Shown here: positions 53,801 to 64,000 of the stretch, in pieces
How positions within the stretch are numbered: the first letter of the stretch is position 1
How the letters are laid out: each line of letters starts with the position of its first letter
Source: Axinella damicornis
Taxonomy: Eukaryota; Porifera; Demospongiae; Axinellida; Axinellidae
Reading direction: 5' to 3'
Length of the DNA stretch: 64,000 nt
Assembly: GCA_963931865.1 (NCBI GenBank)
Contig: OZ007517.1
Span: forward strand, 3,228,164 to 3,292,163
The notes under the pieces: model-generated
Databases searched by the model: none
The model's input: the letters and a program-made list of their open reading frames with translations, nothing else
Told to the model about the DNA's origin: nothing
Position numbers and translations under genes: made by a program

Positions 53801-56800
53801 AGGGTAGAGTCAGGTAAAGACAAGGTAGAGTCAAGGTAGAGTCAGGTAAAGTCAGGTAGAGCCAAGGTAGAGCCAAGGTAGAGTCAGGTAGAGTGAAGGT
53901 AGAGTCAGGTAGAACCAAGGTAGAGTCGGGCAGAGCCAAGGTAGAGTCAGGAAGAGCCACGGTAGAGTCAGGTAGAGCCAGGAAGAGCCAAGGTAGAGTC
54001 AGGTAGAGCCATGCAAGGTTGAGTCAGGTAGAGTGAAGGTAGAGTCAGGTAGAGACAAGGTAGAGTCAGGTAGAGTAAGGTAGAGTCAGGTAGAACCAAG
54101 GTAGAGTCAGGTAGAGCGAAGGTAGAGTTAGGTAGAGCCAAGGTAGAGTCATGTAGAGTGAAGGTAGAGTCAGGGTAGAGACAAGGTAGAGTCAGGTAGA
54201 GTCAGGTAGAGTCAGATAGAGTCAGGTAGAGCCAAGGTAGAGTCAGGTAGAGTGAAGGTAGAGTCAGGGTAGAGTCAGGGTAGAGTCAGGTAGAGACAAG
54301 GTAGAGTCAAGGTAGAGTCACGTAGAGTCAGGTAGAGCCAAGGTAGAGTCGGGCAGAGCCAAGGTAGAGTCAGGTAGAGCCAAGGTAGAGTCAGGTAGAG
54401 TGAAGGTAGAGTCAAGTAGAACCAAGGTAGAGTCAGGTAGAGACAAGGTAGAGTCAAGGTAGAGTCAGGTAGAGTCAGGTAGAGTCCGGTAGAGCCAAGG
54501 TAGAGTCAGGTAGAGCCAAGGTAGAGTCAGGTAGAGCCAAGGTAGAGTCAGGTAGAGTGAAGGTAGAGTCAGATACAACCAAGGTAGAGTCAGGTAGAGA
54601 CAAGGTAGTGTCAAGGTAGAGTCAGGTTGAGTCAGGTAGAGTCAGGTAGAGCCAAGGTAGAGTCAAGTAGAGCGAAGGTAGAGTCAGGTAGAGCCAAGGT
54701 AGAGTCAGGTAGAGTCAGGTAGAGTCAGGTAGTACCAAGGTAGAGTCAGGTAGAGCGAAGGTAGAGTAAGGTAGAGCCAAGGTAGAGTCAGGTAGAGTGA
54801 AGGTAGAGTCAGGGTAGAGTCAGGGTAGAGTCAGGTAGAGACAAGGTAGAGTCAAGGTAGAGTCAGGTAGAGTCAGGTAGAGCCAAGGTAGAGCCAAGGT
54901 AGAGTCAGGTGGAGTGAAGGTAGAGTCAGGTAGAACCAAGGTAGAGTCGGGCAGAGCCAAGGTAGAGTCAGGTAGAGCCACGGTAGAGTTAGGTAAGGCA
55001 GGAAGAGCCAAGGTAAAGTCAGGTAGAGCCTAGCAAGGTAGAGTCAGGTAGAGTGAAGGTAGAGTCAGGTAGAGCCAAGGTAGAGTCAGGTAGGGTCAGG
55101 TAGAGTCAGGTAGAACCAAGGTAGAGTCAGGTAGAGCGAAGGTAGAGTAAGGTAGAGCCAAGGTAGAGTCAGGTAGAGTGAAGGTAGAGTCAGGTAGAGC
55201 CAAGGTAGAGTCGGGCAGAGCCAAGGTAGAGTCAGGTAGAACCAAGGTAGAGTCAGGTAGAGACAAGGTAGAGTCAAGGTAGAGTCAGGTTGAGTCAGGT
55301 AGAGTCAGGTAGAGCCAAGGTAGAGTCAAGTAGAGCGAATGTAGAGTCAGGTAGAGCCAAGGTAGAGTCAGGTAGAGTCAGGTAGAGTCAGGTAGTACCA
55401 AGGTAGAGTCAGGTAGAGCGAAGGTAGAGTAAGGTAGAGCCAAGGTAGAGTCAGGTAGAGTCAGGTAGAGTCAGGTAGAACCAAGGTAGAGTCAGGTAGA
55501 GCGAAGGTAGAGTAAGGTAGAGCCAAGGTAGAGTCAGGTAGAGTGAAGGTAGAGTCAGGGTAGAGTCAGGGTAAAGTCAGGTAGAGACAAGGTAGAGTCA
55601 AGGTAGAGTCAGGTAGAGTCAGGTAGAGCCAAGGTAGAGTCAGGTAGAGTGAAGGTAGAGTAAGGTAGAGCACAGGTAGAGTCGGGCAGAGCCAAGGTAG
55701 AGTCAGGTAGAGCCAAGGTAGAGTCAAGGTAGAGACAGGTAGAGTCAGGTAGAACCAAGGTAGAGTCAGGTAGAGTGAAGTAGAGTCAGGTAGAACCAAG
55801 GTAGAGTCAGGTAGAGACATGGTACAGTCAAGGTAGAGTCAAGTAGATTGAAGGTAGAGTCAGGTAGAGCCAGGTAAAGTGCAGGTAGAGTCAGGTAGAG
55901 CCAAGGTAGGGTCAGGTAGAGTCAGGTAGAACCAAGGTAGAGTCAGGTAGAGCGAAGGTAGAGTAAGGTAGAGCCAAGGTAGAGTCAGGTAGAGTGAAGG
56001 TAGAGTCAGGTAGAGCCAAGGTAAAGTCGGGCAGAGCCAAGGTAGAGTCAGGTAGAACCAAGGTAGAGTCAGGTAGAGACAAGGTAGAGTCAAGGTAGAG
56101 TCAGGTTGAGTCAGGTAGAGTCAGGTAGAGCCAAGGTAGAGTCAAGTAGAGCGAATGTAGAGTCAGGTAGAGCCAAGGTAGAGTCAGGTAGAGTCAGGTA
56201 GAGTCAGGTAGTACCAAGGTAGAGTCAGGTAGAGCGAAGGTAGAGTAAGGTAGAGCCAAGGTAGAGTCAGGTAGAGTCAGGTAGAGTCAGGTAGAACCAA
56301 GGTAGAGTCAGGTAGAGCGAAGGTAGAGTAAGGTAGAGCCAAGGTAGAGTCAGGTAGAGTGAAGGTAGAGTCAGGGTAGAGTAAGGGTAAAGTCAGGTAG
56401 AGACAAGGTAGAGTCAAGGTAGAGTCAGGTAGAGTCAGGTAGAGCCAAGGTAGAGTCAGGTAGAGTGAAGGTAGAGTAAGGTAGAGCACAAGTAGAGTCG
56501 GGCAGAGCCAAGGTAGAGTCAGGTAGAGCCAAGGTAGAGTCAGGTAGAGTGAAGGTAGAGTCAGGAAGAACCAAGGTAGAGTCAGGTAGAGACAAGGTAG
56601 AGTCAAGGTAGAGACAGGTAGAGTCAGGTAGAACCAAGGTAGAGTCAGGTAGAGTGAAGTAGAGTCAGGTAGAACCAAGGTAGAGTCAGGTAGAGACATG
56701 GTAGAGTCAAGGTAGAGTCAAGTAGATCGAAGGTAGAGTCAGGTAGAGCCAGGTAAAGTGCAGGTAGAGTCAGGTAGAGCCAAGGTAGAGTCAGGTAGAG

Positions 56801-59800
56801 TCAGGTAGAACCAAGGTAGAGTCAGGTAGAGCGAAGGTAGAGTAAGGTAGAGCCAAGGTAGAGTCAGGTAGAGTGAAGGTAGAGTCAGGGTAGAGTCAGG
56901 GTAGAGTCAGGTAGAGACAAGGTAGAGTCAAGGTAGAGTCAGGTAGAGTCAGGTAGAGCCAAGGTAGAGCCAAGGTAGTGTCAGGTAGAGTGAAGGTAGA
57001 GTCAGGTAGAACCAAGGTAGAGTCGGGCAGAGCCAAGGTAGAGTCAGGTAGAGGCACGGTAGAGTCAGGTAGAGCCAGGAAGAGCCAAGGTAGAGTCAGG
57101 TAGAGCCATGCAAGGTTTAGTCAGGTAGAGTGAAGGTAGAGTCAGGTAGAGACATGGTAGAGTCGGGTAGAGTAAGGTAGAGTCAGGTAGAACCAAGGTA
57201 GAGTCAGGTAGAGCGAAGGTAGAGTTAGGTAGAGCCAAGGTAGAGTCATGTAAAGTGAAGGTAGAGTAAGGGTAGAGACAAGGTAGAGTCAGGTAGAGTC
57301 AGGTAGAGTCAGATAGAGTCAGGTAGAGCCAAGGTAGAGTCAGGTAGAGTGAAGGTAGAGTCAGGGTAGAGTCAGTGTAGAGTCAGGTAGAGACAAGGTA
57401 GAGTCAAGGTAGAGTCACGTAGAGTTAGGTAGAGCCAAGGTAGAGTCGGGCAGAGCCAAGGTAGAGTCAGGTAGAGCCAATGTAGAGTCAGGTAGAGTGA
57501 AGGTAGAGTCAAGTAGAACCAAGGTAGAGTCAGGTAGAGACAAGGTAGAGTCAAGGTAGAGTCAGGTAGAGTCAGGTAGAATCCGGTAGAGCCAAGGTAG
57601 AGTCAGGTAGAGCCAAGGAAGAGTCAGGTAGAGCCAAGGTAGAGTCAGGTAGAGTGAAGGTAGAGTCAGGTAGAACCAAGGTAGAGTCAGGTAGAGACAA
57701 GGTAGAGTCAAGGTAGAGTCAGGTTGAGTCAGGTAGAGTCAGGTAGAGCCAAGGTAGAGTCAAGTAGAGCGAAGGTAGAGTCAGGAAGAGCCAAGGTAGA
57801 GTCAGGTAGAGTCAGGTAGAGTCAGGTAGTACCAAGGTAGAGTCAGGTAAAGCGAAGGTAGAGTAAGGTAGAGCCAAGGTAGAGTCAGGTAGAGTGAAGG
57901 TAGAGTCAGGGTAGAGTCAGGGTAGAGTCAGGTAGAGACAAGGTAGAGTCAAGGTAGTGTCAGGTAGAGTCAGGTAAAGCCAAGGTAGAGCCAAGGTAGA
58001 GTCAGGTGGAGTGAAGGTAGAGTCAGGTAGAACCAAGGTAGAGTCGGGCAGAGCCAAGGTAGAGTCAGGTAGAGCCACGGTAGAGTCAGGTAGAGCCAGG
58101 AAGAGCCAAGGTAGAGTCAGGTAGAGCCTAGCAAGGTAGAGTCAGGTAGAGTGAAGGTAGAGTCAGGTAGAGCCAAGGTAGAGTCAGGTAGAGTCAGGTA
58201 GAGTCAGGTAGAACCAAGGTAGAGTCAGGTAGAGCGAAGGTAGAGTAAGGTAGAGCCAAGGTAGAGTCAGGTAGAGCGAAGGTAGAGTAAGGTAGAGCCA
58301 AGGTAGAGTCAGGTGGAGTGAAGGTAGAGTCAGGTAGAACCAAGGTAGAGTCGGGCAGAGCCAAGGTAGAGTCAGGTAGAGCCACGGTAGAGTCAGGTAG
58401 AGCCAGGAAGAGCCAAGGTAGAGTCAGGTAGAGCCTAGCAAGGTAGAGTCAGGTAGAGTGAAGGTAGAGTCAGGTAGAGCCAAGGTAGAGTCAGGTAGAG
58501 TCAGGTAGAGTCAGGTAGAACCAAGGTAGAGTCAGGTAGAGCGAAGGTAGAGTAAGGTAGAGCCAAGGTAGAGTCAGGTAGAGTGAAGGTAGAGTCAGGG
58601 TAGAGACAAGGTTGAGTCAGGTAGAGTCAGGTAAAGTCAGATAGAGTCAGGTAGAGCCATTGTAGAGTCAGGTAGAGCCAAGGTAGAGACAGTAAGAGTG
58701 AAGGTAGAGTCAGGTAGAGCCAAGGTAGAGTCGGGCAGAGCCAAGGTAGACTCAGGTAGAACCGAGGTAGAGTCAGGTAGAGACAAGGTAGAGTCAAGGT
58801 TGAGTCAGGTTGAGTCAGGTAGAGTCAGGTAGAGCCAAGGTAGAGTCAAGTAGAGCGAAGGTAGAGTCAGGTAGAGCCAAGGTAGAGTCAGGTAGAGTCA
58901 GGTAGAGTCAGGTAGTACCAAGGTAGAGTCAGGTAGAGCGAAGGTAGAGTAAGGTAGAGCCAAGGTAGAGTCAGGTAGAGTGAAGGTAGAGTCAGGGTAG
59001 AGTCAGGGTAGAGTCAGGTAGAGACAAGGTAGAGTCAAGGTAGAGTCAGGTAGAGTCAGGTAGAGCCAAGGTAGAGCCAAGGTAGAGTCAGGTGGAGTGA
59101 AGGTAGAGTCAGGTAGAACCAAGATAGAGTCGGGCAGAGCCAAGGTAGAGTCAGGTAGAGCCACGGTAGACTCAGGTAGAGCCAGGAAGAGCCAAGGTAG
59201 AGTCAGGTAGAGCGTAGCAAGGTAGAGTCAGGTAGAGTGAAGGTAGAGTAAGGTAGAGCCAAGGTAGAGTCAGGTAGAGTCAAGTAGAGTCAGGTAGAAC
59301 AAAGGTAGAGACAGGTAGAGCGAAGGTAGAGTAAGGTAGAGCCAAGGTAGAGTCAGGTAGAGTGAAGGTAGAGTCAGGGTAGAGACAAGGTAGAGTCAGG
59401 TAGAGTCAGGTAAAGTCAGATAGAGTCAGGTAGAGCCATTGTAGAGTCAGGTAGAGCCAAGGTAGAGTCAGGTAGAGTGAATGTAGAGTCAGGTAGAGCC
59501 AAGGTAGAGTCGGGCAGAGCCAAGGTAGAGTCAGGTAGAGCCAAGGTAGAGTCAGGTAGAGTGAAGGTTGAGTCAGGTAGAACCAAGGTAGAGTCAGGTA
59601 GAGACAAGGTAGAGTCAAGGTAGAGTCAGGTAGAGTCAGGTAGAGTCCGGTAGAGCCAAGGTAGAGTCAGGTAGAGCCAAGGTAGAGTCAGGTAGAGCCA
59701 AGGTAGAGTCAGGTAGAGACAAGGTAGAGTCAAGGTAGAGTCAAGTAGATCGAAGGTAGAGTCAGGTAGAGCCAGGTAGAGTGCAGGTAGAGTCAGGTAG

Positions 59801-62800
59801 AGCCAAGGTAGAGTCATGTAGAGTTAGGTAGAACCAAGGTAGAGTCAGGTAGAGCGAAGGTAGAGTCAGGTAGAGCCAAGGTAGAGTCAGGTAGAGTGAA
59901 GGTAGAGTCAGGGTAGAGTCAGGTAGAGACAAGGTAGAGTCAAGGTAGATTCAGGTAGAGTCAGGTGGAGCCAAGGTAGAGCCAAGGTAGAGTCAGGTAG
60001 AGTGAAGGTAGAGTCAGGTAGAACCAAGGTAGAGTTTGGCACAGCCAAGGTAGAGTCAGGTAGAGCCACGGTAGAGTCAGGTAGAGCCAGGAAGAGCCAA
60101 GGTAGAGTCAGGTAGAGCCATGCAAGGTAGAGTCAGGTAGAGTGAAGGTAGAGTCAGGTAGAGCCAAGGTAGAGTCAGGTAGAGTCAGGTAGAGTCAGGT
60201 AGAACCAAGGTAGAGTCAGGTAGAGCGAAGGTAGAGTAAGGTAGAGCCAAGGTAGAGTCAGGTAGAGTGAAGGTAGAGTCAGGGTAGAGTCAGGGTAGAG
60301 TCAGGTAGAGACAAGGTAGAGTCAAGGTAGAGTCAGGTAGAGTCAGGTAGAGCCAAGGTAGAGCCAAGGTAGAGTCAGGTAGAGTGAAGGTAGAGTCAGG
60401 TAGAACCAAGGTAGAGTCGGGCAGAGCCAAGGTAGAGTCAGGTAGAGCCACGTTAGAGTCAGGTAGAGCCAGGAAGAGCCAAGGTAGAGTCAGGTAGAGC
60501 CATGAAAGGTTGAGTCAGGTAGAGTGAAGGTAGAGTCAGGTAGAGACAAGGTAGAGTCAGGTAGAGTAAGGTAGAGTCAGGTAGAACCAAGGTAGAGTCA
60601 GGTAGAGCGAAGGTAGAGTTAGGTAGAGCCAAGGTAGAGTCATGTAGAGTGAAGGTAGAGTCAGGGTAGAGACAAGGTAGAGTCAGGTAGAGTCAGGTAG
60701 AGTCAGATAGAGTCAGGTAGAGCCAAGGTAGAGTCAGGTAGAGTGAAGGTAGAGTCAGGGTAGAGTCAGGGTAGAGTCAGGTAGAGACAAGGTAGAGTCA
60801 AGGTAGAGTCAGGTAGAGTCAGGTAGAGTGAAGTAGAGTCAGGGTAGAGTCAGGGTAGAGTCAGGTAGAGACAAGGTAGAGTCAAGGTAGAGTCGGGTAG
60901 AGTCAGGTAGAGCCAAGGTAGAGCCAAGGTAGAGTCAGGTAGAGTGAAGGTAGAGTCAGGTAGAACCAAGGTAGAGTCGGGCAGAGCCAAGGTAGAGTCA
61001 GGTAGAGCCACGTTAGAGTCAGGTAGAGCCAGGAAGAGCCAAGGTAGAGTCAGGTAGAGCCATGCAAGGTTGAGTCAGGTAGAGTGAAGGTAGAGTCAGG
61101 TAGAGACAAGGTAGAGTCAGGTAGAGTAAGGTAGAGTCAGGTAGAACCAAGGTAGAGTCAGGTAGAGCGAAGGTAGAGTTAGGTAGAGCCAAGGTAGAGT
61201 CATGTAGAGTGAAGGTAGAGTCAGGGTAGAGACAAGGTAGAGTCAGGTAGAGTCAGGTAGAGTCAGATAGAGTCAGGTAGAGCAGAGGTAGAGTCAGGTA
61301 GAGTGAAGGTAGAGTCAGGGTAGAGTCAGGGTAGAGTCAGGTAGAGACAAGGTAGAGTCAAGGTAGAGTCAGGTAGAGTCAGGTAGAGCCAAGGTAGAGC
61401 CAAGGTAGAGTCAGGTAGAGTGAAGGTAGAGTCAGGTAGAACCAAGGTAGAGTCGGGCAGAGCCAAGGTAGAGTCAGGTAGAGCCACGTTAGAGTCAGGT
61501 AGAGCCAGGAAGAGCCAAGGTAGAGTCAGGTAGAGCCATGCAAGGTTGAGTCAGGTAGAGTGAAGGTAGAGTCAGGTAGAGACAAGGTAGAGTCAGGTAG
61601 AGTAAGGTAGAGTCAGGTAGAACCAAGGTAGAGTCAGGTAGAGCGAAGGTAGAGTTAGGTAGAGCCAAGGTAGAGTCATGTAGAGTGAAGGTAGAGTCAG
61701 GGTAGAGACAAGGTAGAGTCAGGTAGAGTCAGGTAGAGTCAGATAGAGTCAGGTAAAGCCAAGGTAGAGTCAGGTAGAGTGAAGGTAGAGTCAGGGTAGA
61801 GTCAGGGTAGAGTCAGGTAGAGACAAGGTAGAGTCAAGGTAGAGTCAGGTAGAGTCAGGTAGAGCCAAGGTAGAGTCGGGCTGAGCCAAGGTAGAGTCAG
61901 GTAGAGCCAAGGTAGAGTCAGGTAGAGTGAAGGTAGAGTCAGGTAGAACCAAGGTAGAGTCAGGTAGAGACAAGGTAGAGTCAAGGTAGAGTCAGGTAGA
62001 GTCAGGTAGAGTCCGGTAGAGCCAAGGTAGAGTCAGGTAGAGCCAAGGTAGAGTCAGGTAGAGCCAAGGTAGAGTCAGGTAGAGTGAAGGTAGAGTCAGG
62101 TAGAACAAAGGTAGAGTCAGGTAAAGACAAGGTAGAGTCAAGGTAGAGTCAGGTTGAGTCAGGTAGAGTCAGGTAGAGCCAAGGTAGAGTCAAGTAGAAC
62201 GAAGGTAGAGTCAGGTAGAGCCAGGTAGAGCCAAGGTAGAGTCAGGTAGAGTGAAGGTAGAGTCAGGTAGAACCAAGGTAGGGTCGGGCAGAGCCAAGGT
62301 AGAGTCAGGTAGAGCCACGGTAGAGTCAGGTAGAGCCAGGTAGAGCCAAGGTAGAGTCAGGTAGAGCCGTGCAAGGTAGAGTCAGGTAGAGTGAAGGTAG
62401 AGTCAGGTAGAGCCAAGGTAAAGTCATGTAGAGTTAGGTAGAACCAAGGAAGAGTCAGGTAGAGCGAAGGTAGAGTCAGGTAGAGCAAGGGTAGAGTCAG
62501 GTAGAGTGAAGGTAGAGTCAGGGTAGAGTCAGGGTAGAGTCAGGTAGAAACAAGGTAGAGTCAAGGTAGAGTCAGGTAAAGTCAGGTAGAGCCAAGGTAG
62601 AGCCAAGGTAGAGTCTGGTAGAGTGAAGGTAGAGTCAGGTAGAACCAAGGTAGAGTCAGGTAGAGCCACGGTAGAGTCAGGTAGAGCCAGGAAGAGACAA
62701 GGTAGAGTCAGGTAGAGCCATGCAAGGTAGAGTCAGGTAGAACCAAGGTAGAGTCAGGTAGAGACAAGGTAGAGTCATGTAGAGTGAAGGTAGAGTCAGG

Positions 62801-64000
62801 TAGAACCAAGGTAGAGTCTGGTAGAGACAAGGTAGAGTCAAGGTAGAGTCAGGTAGAGTCAGGTAGAGTGAAGGTAGAGTCAGGTAGAACAAAGGTAGAG
62901 TCAGGTAAAGACAAGGTAGAGTCAAGGTAGAGTCAGGTTGAGTCAGGTAGAGTCAGGTAGAGCCAAGGTAGAGTCAAGTAGAACGAAGGTAGAGTCAGGT
63001 AGAGCCAGGTAGAGCCAAGGTAGAGTCAGGTAGAGTGAAGGTAGAGTCAGGTAGAACCAAGGTAGGGTCGGGCAGAGCCAAGGTAGAGTCAGGTAGAGCC
63101 ACGGTAGAGTCAGGTAGAGCCAGGTAGAGCCAAGGTAGAGTCAGGTAGAGCCGTGCAAGGTAGAGTCAGGTAGAGTGAAGGTAGAGTCAGGTAGAGCCAA
63201 GGTAAAGTCATGTAGAGTTAGGTAGAACCATGGAAGAGTCAGGTAGAGCGAAGGTAGAGTCAGGTAGAGCAAGGGTAGAGTCAGGTAGAGTGAAGGTAGA
63301 GTCAGGGTAGAGTCAGGGTAGAGTCAGGTAGAAACAAGGTAGAGTCAAGGTAGAGTCAGGTAGAGTCAGGTAGAGCCAAGGTAGAGCCAAGGTAGAGTCT
63401 GGTAGAGTGAAGGTAGAGTCAGGTAGAACCAAGGTAGAGTCAGGTAGAGCCACGGTAGAGTCAGGTAGAGCCAGGAAGAGACAAGGTAGAGTCAGGTAGA
63501 GCCATGCAAGGTAGAGTCAGGTAGAACCAAGGTAGAGTCAGGTAGAGACAAGGTAGAGTCATGTAGAGTGAAGGTAGAGTCAGGTAGAACCAAGGTAGAG
63601 TCTGGTAGAGACAAGGTAGAGTCAAGGTAGAGTCAGGTAGAGTCAGGTAGAGTCAGGTAGAGCCAAGGTAGAGTCAAGTAGAGCGAAGGTAGAGTCAGGT
63701 AGAGCAAGGTAGAGCCAAGGTAGAGTCAGGTAGAGTGAAGGTAGAGTCAGGTAGAACCAAGGTAGAGTCGGGCAGAGCCAAGGTATAGAGTCAGGTAGAG
63801 CCACGGTAGAGTCAGGTAGAGCCAGGTAGAGCCAAGGTAGAGTCAGGTTGAGCCATGCAAGGTAGAGTCAGGTAGAGTGAAGGTAGAGTCAGGTAGAGCC
63901 AAGGTAGAATCAGGTAGAGTGAAGGTAGAGTCAGGGTAGAGACAAGGTAGAGTCATGTAGAGTCAGGTAGAGTCAGGTAAAGTCAGATAGAGTCAGGTAG

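Larger units (their letters stand above)
21633..64000. repeat. 10/11-bp satellite array (array 2), at least 42 kb
   Basis: From ctaggtagag at 21,631 to the window's end the sequence consists of 10-bp units (aggtagagtc) and 11-bp units (aggtagagcca, aggtagagtga, aggtagagcga, aggtagaacca), often alternating as 21-bp dimers. The plus strand is about 70% purine, with a GG pair every 10-11 bp. CpG is rare and confined to variants such as gtcgggcag, gtccgg and gcgaagg. On the minus strand this reads as L-P-D-S-T-L-A or T-L-P-W-L-Y-L repeats. The 10/11 mixture shifts frame so often that open stretches stay short (up to about 180 codons). I call no genes here. The array continues beyond the window. 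Confidence 0.97.

Noticed and set aside
21633..64000. Minus-strand leucine/proline-rich frames (LPDSTLA and TLPWLYL repeats)
   Set aside because: They are translations of the 10/11-bp satellite; frames change whenever the 10:11 order changes, and all overlapping frames look alike.
1..64000. tRNA, rRNA, integrase, transposase and viral genes
   Set aside because: I looked through the unique island for tRNA-like cloverleafs, rRNA words and long transposase or polymerase frames and saw none.

Overview
The window looks like animal (metazoan) nuclear DNA: a 9.8-kb unique island between two unrelated satellite arrays. The only recognisable gene is an intron-rich adhesion G-protein-coupled receptor (aGPCR) on the minus strand. 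Its introns are mostly about 80-1,000 bp, the unique sequence is AT-rich, and small inverted-repeat elements are common. This would suit an early-branching animal such as a sponge, but nothing in the sequence proves the taxon.

Layout: (1) 1-11,814 is a satellite of 30-bp units, already running at the left edge, with higher-order repeats of about 860-890 bp and a stretch of 60-bp dimers. (2) 11,815-13,209 is unique DNA with one remnant of a small transposon and no convincing gene. (3) 13,210-21,180 is the aGPCR gene on the minus strand. I assembled it from splice sites and reading phases: GAIN-domain exons (21,180-19,395), the GPS autoproteolysis site (17,992-17,724), seven transmembrane segments (17,642-14,274) and a cytoplasmic tail (13,834-13,210). 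The 5' exons (signal peptide, adhesion domains, first GAIN helices) and the last coding exon are not identified. (4) 21,633-64,000 is a second satellite, at least 42 kb, made of alternating 10- and 11-bp units and built by repeated block duplication (for example a 3.7-kb tandem duplication).

The gene's introns hold several mobile-element-like structures: a perfect 131-bp-arm hairpin right beside the GPS exon, a 442-bp element with about 106-bp inverted termini and 9-bp target-site duplications (Mutator-like), a Tc1/mariner-like MITE with TA ends, and a four-copy minisatellite. A CpG-containing, promoter-like patch with a possible short plus-strand first exon lies inside the GAIN-to-GPS intron.

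As read, the receptor is intact from the second half of the GAIN domain through TM7: the cleavage triplet, both extracellular disulphide cysteines and every exon phase agree, except for two stated alternatives. The satellite starts 453 bp upstream of the first exon I can place. Either the array lies in a large 5' intron, or it marks where the gene was broken. The long open frames inside both arrays follow from repeat length and lack of stops and are not called as genes.
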